This document shows positions 1-11,125 of a stretch of DNA of 64,000 nt, in pieces. A model generated the notes under the pieces. It had not been told where the DNA came from and ran no database searches. It saw nothing but the letters and a program-made list of their open reading frames with translations. How positions within the stretch are numbered: position 1 is the stretch's first letter; the number at the start of each line of letters is the position of its first letter. The DNA is from Ceratopteris richardii (taxonomy: Eukaryota > Streptophyta > Polypodiopsida > Polypodiales > Pteridaceae), in NCBI GenBank assembly GCA_020310875.1, contig CM035422.1, positions 60,296,324 to 60,360,323 of the forward strand. The letters are read 5' to 3'. The translations under genes were made by a program, and so were the position numbers.

Positions 1-2
1 GA

Positions 3-100
3 TGCTTTGTGGAAGATCCAAGACAAGGCTATAAGTTGATAGCTAAAGGCAAGAAGGAAAGATTTCCATTCACCACGGGGGTGAGACCATCCTCATTACA
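3..100 (+). pseudogene. Copia GAG-pre-integrase fragment
   Basis: Reading from base 3 gives CFVEDPRQGYKLIAKGKK, which closely matches the stretch before the integrase zinc finger in the better-preserved Copia-5 of this window (AFVEDPSQGFTTIAKGQK). In copia polyproteins this segment lies between protease and integrase core. Only about 30 codons remain; the element starts outside the window. It stops near base 100, where a second copia fragment begins on the opposite strand. The assignment rests on this one motif. Confidence 0.55.
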
Positions 101-103
101 TAC

Positions 104-400
104 TATCTATTTGACATTTGACCCAAATATTTGCAGAAAACTTCAAACTTCTCTCTAGGAAAAGCCTTTGTGAAAGGATTTACAACATTATCCTATGTGA
201 GAACATAAGCCAAACTGATATCTCCAATGAAGAACCTCTTTATGAATTAATGATAGTACACCTAGTTTGTCAAGCATGGAATATAGGGTTCCACACAACT
301 CCCAATGTGCTCTCGCTATCACCAAAGATGGTGGTGGTAGACGATTGACCAACACCCAAATTAGCCAAAAGGCATTGTCATAGAGGATTCGATCTCTACT
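104..400 (-). pseudogene. Copia RNase H C-terminal remnant
   Basis: On the minus strand the stretch reads WNPIFHA, then after stops and a frameshift GDIS-like residues, then DNVVNPFTKAFPREKFEVF. These match the end of the copia RNase H domain (usually NPVFHxRTKHIE ... VADIFTKALPREKF). The frame is broken several times. No polypurine tract or LTR is visible after it, so it is an isolated tail. It lies head to head with the plus-strand pre-integrase fragment that ends near base 100. Confidence 0.6.
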
Positions 401-642
401 TCTTTTGGAATTATGTCAACATAATCTTGTGGGCGCAACCTCAATAACAAAAAAAACCCTTATCCGCCTCCACTAGGAAAGGAAAATAAGCATGTGGAGT
501 TAGAAAAAAGAGAAGATTGGGATGATGTAGAATCACTCTTGGCTCCAAATTGACTACAAGTTAATATGGAAGAAGGATTCATCATATGGCTTTGTGGTCT
601 ATTTGGACCATCACTCTAATGTATCTCTCATCCTAGCGTTGA

Positions 643-843
643 ATGAGTTACAAATATTTTCTTAACCATTGCAGGAAAATTAGGCACATACTAATGGGTA
701 TTTTTGTTCGCGATCTTGTTGTAGATGTTAAAGATGCAACTGCATTTACATTCTTTAGCATATTCTCAAGCTGCTCTAATGCTCATGTTGTTGGAAACAA
801 TGCCTTATTGGTTCAACAGTCCAACAATTTAGACCATGTGTAG
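643..843 (+). pseudogene. Possible LINE RNase H (RVT_3-like) scrap
   Basis: A 66-codon open stretch ends in AHVVGNNALLVQQSNNLDHV. The order hydrophobic-H-V-x-x-N-N-A-L recalls the tail of plant RVT_3-type RNase H domains, where a conserved H-V-x-R-x-x-N-x-x-A-H pattern occurs. Earlier residues are not diagnostic and there is no reverse transcriptase next to it. This is a weak resemblance; it could equally be a chance ORF. Confidence 0.22.
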
Positions 844-3729
844 TAGTCTTTTCTAGTTCCTCCTACAAGAATACAAGCTGACGAGTGCCAACCGGATATG
901 TAGAGTCTTTTACTAGTCTTTATATAAGGAAACGACCAGCATGTGTAGCTGCTTTTGTCAACTCTTGTACAACCAAAAGAAAATGGCGACGTGGCTAAGT
1001 CATGAACCTCCTAATGCATCCACCAGAGTTTGAATCTCCTAGCCGGCAGCGCAAAAGCTTTTCATATGTTTTTGATTTTAATTAAATCAAAGTTGGACAG
1101 CGATAGATTGCGATAAAAGCGACGATGGAGTTTTTTCTTTGGTAGCTTTATTGGACAATACGATCGCATAGCTTTTGCGATTGTGTTCTTTATTATAAGC
1201 TTTTCAAGAGTTCACAAATCCTATATAAGACAAGCTTGGCTTATTGATTTGTATCCTTCACCTAGTATTCAACACAAGCTTGGAGCTTGGACCTCAGTAG
1301 AGGTGGTGTTTCTTCTAGCACATGGGGCAGCCATGGTGCTAACTTGAAGCATGTTGAGGAGCAGCTATGGAGTTCTTCTTAATGATTCTTCTTGGAGAAG
1401 ATGAAGGGTGTGCTCACACTCTACCTCATGGAGAGGAGGTTATCTCTTGTTCATGGCAAGAAGACTTGTTCATTAGCAGCTTGATGGTGAGGATCGACCA
1501 TCTACATGGTGTATTTGAAGATTGTCTTCTACAGGAAGATATTAGGTTGAAGATTGTCTTCTACAAGAAGATGTCGGGCTACTTCAAAGACATTGGATGG
1601 TGTTTAACATAAGATTCACATCTTATGTTAAGTATTCAGGTACATATTCTCTTTATGCACACAAGTACTACTTGAAGTTTATGGAGGCCTTGGCGTTCAT
1701 ATCAGGAGGAGTCCTATTCGGCATAGGTACAAGAGAAACAGTACGTATATGCTTTATGCATATTTTGATGAGGTGTTTAAGAAGGTGTGTTCACATGAGT
1801 TTGAGGATTTCTAGCAGCAAACTTGTTAGCATGCTATGCTACTTTATAAGTATGTGATCTTTTCACACACGTATCTAACTTAGGGTCTTCCATAGCCTAA
1901 GTTCAGATGAGGGTTTGTTGACTATCAGTTTCACACTGATCCTTCCTCTTTCAGTCACTCATATTCACTCTTCTATAACCTATAAGGTCACACATCTCAT
2001 GTATATTCAGATTACTGCCCATACATCTGAATATGTTTGTTACATTGTACATACACTCATTCATCTATTTCTCATCACATAGAGTGGTTGAGAGTTTTGC
2101 TCCCACATTGTACATTGGACATGGGTATATATGATACTATGAGTAAGCGATGGCTTACATAACACCTTACACTTGTTGTCTATTCTTTCTCTATCTTTAT
2201 CTCATCATCTGTATGATTAAGTTGTGGTATGTTCATGTTTTGTCAATATGGAAGATTGCTAGAATTAATGTTGTACATGACTAGAACTATGGAACCATGG
2301 ACCTCTGACATGAGCCTAAGGGCCTACCTCACTTCCAACACATGTTATGTGGGATGAAAGGATTTACGAAATTACGAGGCGATAAACGAAAAAAGTAAGC
2401 TCTATATGAAGTTTACAAGAATTTATGGAAAAATAGACTGTCTACTATTTCTTTTACAGCAACATTCAGATCTGAAAGAAAATTTGGGCTCTTGCTAGAA
2501 AATGAGGAAAGTCATGATATGATGGGCTTGTAAATAAAAACTGTAGAGGTTAAAGTGTTGGCTGAATTCCTTGAATTGAAGGAATTTTGAACTAGAGGTA
2601 CATTATTTTATGGCAATCAGGAAAATAAAGCATAGATATTTAAGTTCATAAACTTTAAAAGTGCTAAACTTTGTTTCAGTACTTGTGTCTGATTTTCTAG
2701 CTGGTTAATTTGACTTGATAGAGATTCCCCTAAGTTTATGGAATTTGAGAAGGTTTGGCAGATGGCAAAGGAAGCAATTCTTTTTTCCCAAACTAATCCG
2801 CACCAGGTAGAATTTTTTGCAAGTTGGATTGTTGGCTTTTCTCTAAAAGGAATACACTCATTTGGATGGAAGATAAGGTTAAATGTTACTCGAGCACAGT
2901 GAGGAGTACTAGGGTGAGGAGATCCACCTCATGATTGTCAATCCCTCAAGACATAAAGGTGGTATGATGACCATGAGCAAGTGAGAGTACAAGTGCGTGA
3001 GTGAGAAGCACATGAACATGCACACACATACACACATGCACACAAGGCAAGAAGAAACAGATGATCAATGGAATGCTTTTACAAAAGTCTCAATTCCCAC
3101 CAAGCCAGTGTGAAAAATGAGCTCTCTAGCTCTTTTTATAGTTGTTCACTAGCCTTGGCCTTGTCTAGACCTAGTGTTCGACCTAGTTAAAAATTAGGTT
3201 CTTTGGTTTATTTGAGGGCTCAAATAGAATCTAAAAATTATGAAAATTGATATGTAGGTACTTCTAGTACTCCTCAATCTTGAGGACTCCTTGGCTTAAA
3301 CAAAATGAAGTTGAAATTATAAAAAATGCTATTTCAAATGAAATTTAGTGATAAAAAACACCCTTGTTTGACAAGAGACTTCTTAAAGGTTTGATTAGAC
3401 TTAATTCTTTGATTATCTGTAGCTCCTCTATCTGCTTGATCTTGGCTGCTCATCTCTTTGTCCTTCTCTTCTAAGGCTCTCTTGTCTACTGAGACCTGAT
3501 TACTAGCTAACATTAAAGCATGGAGAATGTTCACTCCAAGAAAAGCCATGTAAGTTTCTTTTAAGATTGCTACTTTAAAAAATAAAAAAGCACTCTAAAT
3601 TTAGAGTGTTCATTGTATAAAAAGGAAGAGGTATTGCTCAAAGAGGGAGAATGAGATGTTTTTGTATGTTTTGGATTTTTGGATTAATAGTGAAGTGCTA
3701 GAACATTACAGCAAGGAGGCGATATCATA
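844..3729. other. No recognisable gene; LTR-like promoter and small duplication
   Basis: This AT-rich stretch has no ORF I can assign. At 1221-1229 there is a TATA-like CTATATAAG followed by T/C-rich sequence, as in copia LTRs, so 1,100-2,350 may be a worn LTR. A 24-bp unit is directly repeated at 1517-1540 and 1549-1572 (32-bp period, one mismatch). The minus-strand 71-codon ORF at 3334-3549 is Lys/Gln-rich and matches nothing I know. Confidence 0.4.
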
Positions 3730-3744
3730 ATGAGAGAACAAAGG

Positions 3745-5170
3745 ATAATCAGAAGAAGAATCAAATTAGGTAGACATTGGCAAGAGATCATTGAGGAGAA
3801 AAAATTGCACAAACCCAAGGAGTTGATTATGAGGAAACCTTCTCATCCGTGGCCAAAATGCCAACCATTAAGTGTGGCTGCATCAAAGAATTGGAACATG
3901 TATCAATTGGATGTAAAAAATGCATTTTTGAATGGATGGATTTCAGAGGAGGTGTATATGTCTCAACCTCATGGCTATGAGGAGCCAAGCAAGGTAACAT
4001 ATGTGTGTAAATTGAACAAAGCTCTTTATGGATTGAAAAAGGCACGTAGGGCATGGAAGCATAGGTTGACCACATACCTACAGGATCAAGGATTCATCAT
4101 GAGTAAAGCAGATACTTCTCTGTTTGTTAAGAGGAGTAATTCAGAGATAATGTACCTATGTGTATATGTTGATGATATCATACTAATAGGTAATGATGCT
4201 AATGGCATCAAGAAGATTAAGAATCAAATGATGTAGGAGTTCAAAATTAGTCATCTAGGATCACTTAAGTATTTTCTTGGACTTGAGTTAGTCTATACTA
4301 ACTTTGGAATTTATATTACTCAGAGAAAGTACATACAGGATATGTTAAAGAAGTTTTCTTTGCAGGATGCCAAGGTAGCAAACACTCCAATGGAGGTAAA
4401 CCAAAAGTTAAGTACTCATGAAGGTGATGAGCTTGAGAATATTGTAGGTTACCAAAGCATAGTGGGAAGCTTGAACTATGCTACATTGACAAGGATTGAT
4501 ATTGCTTATGTAGTAAGTGTTTTAAGTCAATTTATGCACAAACCTAGGGCACCTCACTTGGAAGCTTCCAAGAGGATTTTGAAATACCTTAAAGGCACTT
4601 AAAATCAAGGATTATACTTTCCTTATACCTCAAACTTGGATACAAGATATATTTAGATGCAGATTGGGCAGGTTGCAAAGATGATAGAAGGAGTACCTCA
4701 GGCTACCTATCTTTTGAAGGTAACAAACCTATATCATGGTCTTCAAAGAAGCAACCTACTATTGCTTTATCTTCTACAGAGGTAGAGTATAGACGATTGG
4801 CCAATGCTACTCAAGAGGCCATATGGATCAGATTGTTATATACATATTTGGGTTTGCATACTACATCTCCAATGATTTTTGGAGATAATACAAGCTCATT
4901 ACAACTTGCAGCAAATCCTATGTACCATGTTAGGACCAAGCAGGAACCGGAACTACCCCTAGTAGATATCTCCTTGGATGCTCTTATACATACAATAGTT
5001 AAGCATATAGACTATCATTATGTGAGATAGAATCTATTGAGCAAGGAAATTCAGTTAGCATGTGTATCAACTAATATGCATTGTGCAGATTTATTAACCA
5101 AGGCACTTGATGGTACAACACTTTGCAGGTTTAAGTCTATGGTTGGATTGCAAGACATTCAAGAAGAGTG
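3745..5170 (+). pseudogene. Copia-1 reverse transcriptase and RNase H
   Basis: This is the 3' half of a copia polyprotein. The order is an N-terminal RT piece (QTQGVDYEETFSSVAKMPT, about 3806-3865), a frameshift near 3870, [19 protein letters not shown], the catalytic box YVDDI (about 4165-4182, intact), then VGSLNYATLTR and the RNase H segment with WSSKKQPTIALSSTE. Stops fall at 4234 and 4600, and the RNase H part is shifted and carries a small insertion. Gag, protease and integrase are absent upstream, so the element is truncated at its 5' side. It is followed directly by a polypurine tract and LTR. RT copies element RNA and RNase H removes the template; this copy cannot make an intact protein. 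Confidence 0.9.
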
Positions 5171-5197
5171 AATAAAAAGACCAAGCCAAGATGTTTA

Positions 5198-5211
5198 GCT
5201 TGAGGGGGAGC
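5198..5211 (+). promoter_or_regulatory. Copia-1 polypurine tract
   Basis: GCTTGAGGGGGAGC lies just after the RNase H end. It is the purine-rich primer site for plus-strand synthesis and marks the internal/LTR border. The same tract precedes the LTRs of Copia-5 and Copia-6. Confidence 0.85.
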
Positions 5212-5800
5212 TGTTGGTGCACGTACCAAGCCTACAAACTTGGATAGATATAAAGACTTTATGTGCAAATGTTTGAAGACCCATGAGAACCATTGCTATG
5301 GATTCTTTACATTTTACCAATTGTAAAAGTTTATTTGACTTAGAGGAATATTTGTAGCTACCACTAAACTCTTGGAGTTCCTTAGATGAAAAAGCTACGA
5401 CTTTATTTGGAGAGGATATCTCCTAGATTAGAGGATTAACTTTCTAGAAAGCCAATGAAGAATTCAAATTCAAAATTCAAATGACTCATCTATAAAAGAT
5501 AATTGAAAACTCGGGTGATATATCACTCCATATCCGAGTCCTTTTTTGATCTCATTGTAGGAGAGTGTGGCATACTTCATAGCCTACATCTCTTAGCATC
5601 ATTGAGCATTGTTTATCAAGCCAATGATCATGTACAACATTGTTTTCATAATACAATAGATCATCCATTATATCTATTGGTCTCTTAGTCATTGTCACTT
5701 ACAATAGTCATTTTGTATTGCTCATATCTCAGTTATTTCTCGACCATTTTCAATGTTCCATAGGTTGTTGGAATCAGCTCCAAGTTTTGTTCATTCTATC
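5212..5800 (+). repeat. Copia-1 3' LTR (right end not resolved)
   Basis: The LTR begins TGTTGGTGCACG right after the polypurine tract. A TATA box TATAAAAGA sits at 5491-5499, about 280 bp in; the LTRs of Copia-5 and Copia-6 have theirs at the same distance. Beyond about 5,800 the sequence may still be LTR, since related copies here are 0.9-1.1 kb, but I could not place the terminal CA. Confidence 0.7.
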
Positions 5801-6280
5801 AAATTTTGAAGATTGTATATTTAGTAGATTCAAAGAAAAGTGCATCGAGGTGATCATTGGTCAAACTCTATAGAGGTCCTAAAAAATCGAGGGTAAAGAC
5901 TTGAATGCTAAATTGATTGCTCACTATGTAGTGCATCATTTCTAGTGATTCCCATTGGAATAATTAGCTCATTAAGATATTTTAATATCTAGAGAAGGAA
6001 TTTTTCCAATTCCTATTGTAGTGGAAGCACTGAGCTTAACAAGCAGCAGGTGTGTAAACAAAAATAGAGGGTTTTCATTGATTCTTGAACTAGGAAGTAG
6101 TCTATCTTGAATCAATCATTTCTCACATCATTTCCAAAGTAGATAGACACTTTTTTAGTGTCATTGGAAAGCTAAGAGGGCCTACAACTCAACTCTGAAG
6201 CAAAGAAGGGTTGGTGCAAAGAATGGATTAGCAGTACCTACTCATTTCTTGTAGTGTCCATCCATCTTTCCAAACACCAA
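5801..6280. other. LTR tail or spacer between Copia-1 and Copia-2
   Basis: There is no gene. It is probably the rest of the Copia-1 LTR plus unidentified AT-rich sequence. The Copia-2 match begins abruptly near 6281, judged by comparison with Copia-7 at 35281. Confidence 0.4.
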
Positions 6281-8148
6281 ATGACAAAGAAAAGGCTGAA
6301 AAATCAAGTGCAGAATCTCAAGTTTTGAGTGGACCGGATGCATCACCAAGAAATAGTTCCAACTCGAATCCATGGAGTGGAAGATTGCATGAAAATTTCA
6401 CTCCAGTAGATTCATCAAATACATCCAAGAAAGGTAAAGAAAAGGCTTCTGTTGGTAGTAAAATAGGTGTAGGTTTTGAAGACGTTGATGGAGATTCAAG
6501 CGGTTCAGAAAAGATTCTTGATGAGGAACTTGGATTGCCCTCTGTGAAGACTCCAGGAGTAAGAAGGGCACATGTAGATGACACAAGGAGAACTGACCCA
6601 GGACCAAGAAGATCAGGGAGGATGGAGAATTCAGTGCAACGATTGACATATGACAGTTATATGGCTCGTCATTATGCCTACATGACAAAGATAATACATG
6701 GAAGCTCGTTCATTTGCCACAAGGAAAGAAACCCATAGGCTGCAAGTGGGTTTACAAGGTAAAGCACAATGCTGATGGTAGCATAAGTAGGTATAAAGCA
6801 CGTTTGGTAGCAAAAGGATATGCACAAACTTATGGCATTGATTATGAGGAAATATTCATCCCTGTAGCTAAAATGTCTACTGTCAGAACACTTGTTGCAT
6901 TAGCTACAAAAAAAGGATAGACTTTGCATCAGATGGATGTGAAGAATGCTTTCTTACATGGTCAATTATAGGAAGAAGTATACATGGACTAGCCACAAGG
7001 ATATGAAGATTCAAAGCATCCATAATATGTTTGCAGGTTGCAAAAGGCTTTGTATGGGTTGAAGCAAGCTCCTCGTACATGGCATGCACGGATTGCTGAT
7101 TACTTAACCACCATTGGATTTCTATGTGATGCAGATCATTCACTATATGCAAGGAAGGGTGATGACGGCATCACAATTGTGGCTATTTATGTTGATGACT
7201 TGATTGTAGGTGGTGATAATGAAGAAAGCATTAAAGAGGTAAAGCAACTTCTTATGCAAGAATTTGACATGAAATATCTTGGTGTGTTGTGCTATTTGCT
7301 AGGCATTGAGTTTATACATACAAAAATAGGTATATGGATGTCGCAAAGGCAATATGCCTTGAATATACTGCAAAAGTATGGTATGGCTGATTGTAAGCCA
7401 ATTTCTATGCCATTAGATCAAAATTTGAAGTTGGATACTACATCAAGTGAAGCATTGGAAAATGCTACTATGTACAGGAAAATTGTGGGAAGCCTTATTT
7501 ATCTCACAATTACAAGGCCTGATTTAAGCTATACTGTTGGACTTGAAAGTCAGTTTATGCAGGTTCCTAGGAAGCCACATTTGGATGCTTTGAGGCGCAC
7601 TCTACATTTTGTGAGTGCTACTTTGGATTACGCATTGTTTTATGAGGCTGGTGTAGATTTGCAGGTTTATGGATACACCGATGCATATTCGGCTGGTAGC
7701 ATTCGAGATAGAAGATCTACTAGTGTTTTCTATTCTCACTTGGGAGTGCAACTATTACATGGAGTAGCAAGAAGCAACCTACTATTGCTTTCTCGAGTAC
7801 AGAGGTTGAGTATAGAGGTGCAACAAAGACAGCATGTGAGGCATCATGGCTGGAGATGCTACTTGAAGATTTAAGTGTGGAAGTGCAAGAGCCTCTCACT
7901 ATCTATTGTGATAATCTGAGCAGCATACAATTAGCATGGAACCCTATTTTTCATGTCAGAACAAAGCATATCGAGGTACATTATCACTTCATCAGAGAGA
8001 AGGTACTAGCAGGTGATATTGATCTTGTTTATGTGAGAACAGATGAGCAGGTTGCTAATATTTTCACCAAAGCACTTGGATCTGAGAAGTTGAAGAAGTT
8101 TTGGGAGATGCTTGGATTACAGGATATGACATTGAGCTTGAGGGGGAG
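6281..8148 (+). pseudogene. Copia-2 linker, reverse transcriptase and RNase H
   Basis: This is a 5'-truncated copia pol. Segments in order: the Ser-rich linker ahead of RT (6325-6660, with GDSSGSEK and the conserved [15 protein letters not shown]), RT from [15 protein letters not shown] (6740) through QMDVKNAFLHG, ALYGLKQAPRTW and YVDDL (about 7188-7202, intact), and RNase H with CDNLSSIQLAWNP and KHIEVHYHFIREK (7900-8010), ending VANIFTKALGSEKLKKF. Stops interrupt RT at about 6918-7026, and a frameshift near 7740 splits RNase H. About 45 codons between YMTKII and HGSSF are missing relative to Copia-7. Gag, protease and integrase are gone. The nearest relative in the window is Copia-7. Confidence 0.9.
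8137..8148 (+). promoter_or_regulatory. Copia-2 polypurine tract
   Basis: CTTGAGGGGGAG directly precedes TGTTGAGATGTC, the LTR start. The same junction, slightly mutated, occurs in Copia-7 at 36,484-36,495. Confidence 0.8.
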
Positions 8149-8251
8149 TGTTGAGATGTCAAGCTCAACATGTGATGATCTAGGATGACACGTATCAATT
8201 TTTCCTTTCTCTGACATGTATAGTGGTCACACCTATATATGTTAGGGATAC
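8149..8251 (+). repeat. Copia-2 3' LTR (part shared with Copia-7)
   Basis: The sequence starts TGTTGAGATGTCAAGCTC. It can be followed base by base against Copia-7 (36,496-36,602) through GTGGTCACAC to GGGATACTTC. After this the two diverge because the Copia-7 LTR is cut short. The Copia-2 LTR probably continues toward about 8,500, where a GAA-rich run and T-rich sequence occur. Confidence 0.7.
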
Positions 8252-8861
8252 TTCGGCACATTTGTTTCTTGCCAGCTCACTCATTCTTGGACATTAGTTT
8301 TTTCCTTATGTACTGGTCTTTACATATTGCACTTGTTGTATTCTTGTTTTAGGTCATTCTTCTACATTTATTTTTATGTAATAGAAGAAGAAGAAGACTA
8401 TTCTTCCTTGCCTCAATCCATGTGTGTGCTTCTCCTTGAGAGTGAGAGTGTGTGTATGAACTCTCTTCCTTATCTCCTTCCTTGTGACAAAGTAGACAAT
8501 GTATATGTATACTTTTTCAAAAGTGACAATTTCATATATCTAGCTAATATGTGTAGAATTTGGCTTTCAATACACACCCAAGATTCTGTCATAATTTATC
8601 CTTTTACATTTGGATAAAGTGACATCTTGTTTTAACCTTAGAAGCAACCTGATACTGCATGTGTACACATATGGATTTAGCTCAAAGTTCAATGAAGAAA
8701 ATACTTATGGTCAAGCACTTAGGCTTGCCATATGCACCAATATGTGTGTCACCATCTATCAAGCATATGCTCCATGCCAAGAGAAAATTTTTAAATTTTC
8801 ATCAAAATTATTCTAGAAAAAGAGTGTTTTAAAAAAATGTGTAGGTATAACAAAAATATCA
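8252..8861. other. Probable rest of Copia-2 LTR; no gene
   Basis: AT-rich sequence with a short GAAGAA run near 8384-8398. ORFs of 68-96 codons here show no domain I recognise. Confidence 0.4.
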
Positions 8862-8990
8862 ATCATGGGCATGGAGATATCTTAACCAAATCTTTGAATT
8901 TTACCATTGTATCAAGCTCAAATAAGGGTTAGTAATGAGGGAGCATGTATGAATGCAAGTTTATATTCGAAGGGGGGATGTGGAAAGACA
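8862..8990 (+). pseudogene. Possible copia RNase H tail with polypurine tract
   Basis: A broken frame near 8870-8910 reads GHGDILTKSLNF, like the copia RNase H ending (ADIFTKAL). It is followed at 8969-8978 by GAAGGGGGGA and then TGTGGAAAGACA, which has the layout of a polypurine tract and LTR start. Only one short motif supports it. Confidence 0.33.
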
Positions 8991-9369
8991 AGGTTGAAAA
9001 GAAACAAGGTCAATAATCAGGTCAATCAGATAGAGGTTTGTGGCCCCTAGATTTTTTACAAGGATTCCCCATCATCTGTAATCACTTAGCTCAAATTCAA
9101 CACCAACGTTTTGGTGTGATGTGATTGGTAGATGGCTCCTAGATTTGAGGACTTATTTCTCATCTACATTTTGAGGCGTAATATTGACTATTTTTTTACA
9201 CTCCCATGTTCAAGATTTATTGATTTCTTACATTTTCAAGATCTATCCTATGTTCTCCAGCTCTATTGAGTATCCCCCTACTTATTCAAACCCCTAGCTT
9301 TCTTAATTTAGTTGTTTTCTTGTATTTTTTTCTCTCCATGCAAATGTGTCATGTAATAAGATTCTTATT
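8991..9369. other. No gene seen
   Basis: T-rich spacer with no assignable ORF or repeat. It ends at the left terminus of the CACTA-like element. Confidence 0.4.
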
Positions 9370-9640
9370 CACTACAACATATCGAGGGTATACTGAGGTT
9401 TTTACCAAGAAAATTGAACGCGTGCATTTTGGCCTCGACATTAGTGTAGCTGTCAGTATACGCGTCGGAACTACAGTGCCGGTATAGGCACCGGTATATG
9501 CATCGGTATATGCATTGGTATGGGCATCGATATGAACGCCGGTATTTTTGACGCTCATATTGATGCCCATATTGATGACACTACTGGGAGTACTGATGCT
9601 TACATCGGCGATCTTCTGGGAGTACCATCGCTTATATCAA
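9370..9640. repeat. CACTA left terminus and subterminal repeats
   Basis: The terminal inverted repeat is followed by short repeats in both directions: GCCGGTAT, ACCGGTAT, GCATCGGTAT, GCATTGGTAT, GCATCGATAT, then inverted ATTGATGCCC. Their spacing of about 12-15 bp and CpG content match transposase-binding subterminal repeats of CACTA elements. Confidence 0.6.
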
Positions 9641-9660
9641 CGACCAACTGCAAAAGTTTT

Positions 9661-9740
9661 TTTGGGTAGAGTGTGTTGTCTTTTGCTACAACAACATTGC
9701 CATAATGTTGTTTAGCAAAAGACAATACACTCTACCCAAA
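9661..9740. repeat. 80-bp hairpin with nested inner stem
   Basis: Arms 9661-9687 and 9714-9740 are reverse complements over 27 bp with one mismatch. Inside the loop, AACAACATT and AATGTTGTT form a second 9-bp stem around GCCAT. The whole could fold into one long hairpin. It lies inside the CACTA left region and may be a foldback mini-element or part of the subterminal structure. Confidence 0.85.
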
Positions 9741-9899
9741 GAAAACTAAGTACATGTGATGTGTACTCTAATGGCAACCAAAACATGATTGAACATAGCA
9801 AAATACTATCGGACACAAAAGAGATGAGCAAAATGAACCATGAAACATGTACAAAATTGTTGTATATTCCATAAATAAAGCATGTATATTAGTGTGGCA

Positions 9900-10070
9900 A
9901 AGCACTTCCATATAGGAATCAGATACAAAATGTGATGAAGCACTTCCATATAGGAAACGAATACAAAATGTGACAAAGCACTTCCATATAGGAACCGAAT
10001 TAAAAATTATGGTGCACCATTGCCACATATGAGTGTAATACATAATTGTGGCAAAGCACTACCATACATA
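9900..10070. repeat. 38-bp tandem repeat
   Basis: Units starting AAGCACTTCCATATAGGAA begin at 9900, 9938 and 9976, and a weaker unit begins at 10054 (two periods on). Divergence between the first three is slight. The array runs directly into the 5' LTR of Copia-3 at 10072, so the insertion probably interrupted it. Confidence 0.85.
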
Positions 10071-10071
10071 T

Positions 10072-10872
10072 TGTTGAAAATCAAGTCTCAATCATTCAAA
10101 AAAGCTCAACCACAAGTTTTGCAAGTGGACCAATAAAAAAGGAGGACCCAAAATCATGTAATAAAGTTAGAAGCTCCACCGAACTCGATCAAATTCAAAT
10201 CTCATCAAATCTGCCACCAAAAAGTGCACCTAAACTGATTGATGGGTGGTTAGCTAGATTGTAGAAAAAGTAAAACTCCATATACATAATCCCATCTTTG
10301 TTTCTTGATTTTTATGCATTCCACAAGTTTCCCACTTAGTTTACTGAAGTCATAAACTCAAGCAAGAAGCCCCCTTGCTCGCTTACCTCATTTTCTCATG
10401 ATTTTGCTCCTCTCTATCTAGATGTGTAGTTCGGCTTTTCCCAATCTCATTGTACTAGATTGCAGAGCATTTTTTGCTCTCTCATTGTACTCATTTTCAT
10501 TGATTTCAAGGTTCATTTGGTCTCTCATATAGTTCCCTGAACTTTTCCAAAGTTTCAAGTTATTTGGCTAAGTGAGTTGTGAGAAATTGCCAACTTTGTG
10601 AAGTTATATCTCTGCACATAGGCAAAGAGTGTTGCAAACATGTATTCTATTTTGCAGAGGGTGGTTCTCTCAGATGGAATATTCATTTTGGATGATTAAT
10701 TCTTATTGGGTATTTCTTATAGTCTACTGTAAGTCTACAAAATTTCATTTTATGTCTCTCTACTCGTGTAGAGAAAAGTCCAGAACAGTGAGCATATATC
10801 ATTGCTTGTGGACCTACTGGACGGCAGCCATCTTCCGTTTTTGCATTGGGATGTTAAAATCATCCCCCATCA
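10072..10872 (+). repeat. Copia-3 5' LTR
   Basis: It starts TGTTGAAAATCAAG and ends in ATCA just before the PBS, and aligns end to end with 13913-14712. The TATA position reads CCATATACATAATC here, while the 3' LTR keeps CTATATAAGC, so the promoter of this copy looks damaged. Confidence 0.93.
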
Positions 10873-10873
10873 G

Positions 10874-10886
10874 TGGTATCAAAGTC
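10874..10886 (+). promoter_or_regulatory. Copia-3 primer-binding site
   Basis: TGGTATCAAAGTC starts one base after the LTR end. Plant copia elements use TGGTATCAGAGC, complementary to initiator tRNA-Met; this copy differs at one position in the first eleven. Confidence 0.85.
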
Positions 10887-11125
10887 ATTTTGGAGGCTTG
10901 GAGACATCCATGGGTAGCATATTGAAGACTTGAAGGTATCAAGACAACTCGTGGAAGCACAAGGAGGACTCATCAAAGCAAGAAGACATTGAAAAGGGGC
11001 TATATCAATCGAGATCTCAACTACTCAAAGGTTAGCAAGGGAGAAGCTAACAAAAGGTATTATCCACACTTTCTTAAGCACGCAAACACTTGAGGAAAAG
11101 CTAGAGGAGCATCTTAGATCTCAGT

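Noticed and set aside
6318-6825. Several minus-strand ORFs opposite the Copia-2 linker
   Set aside because: They are shadows of the plus-strand linker and RT, which are supported by the Copia-7 relative.
9900-10070. CRISPR-like regularly spaced repeat
   Set aside because: The 38-bp units abut with no unique spacers, and the context is a plant genome.
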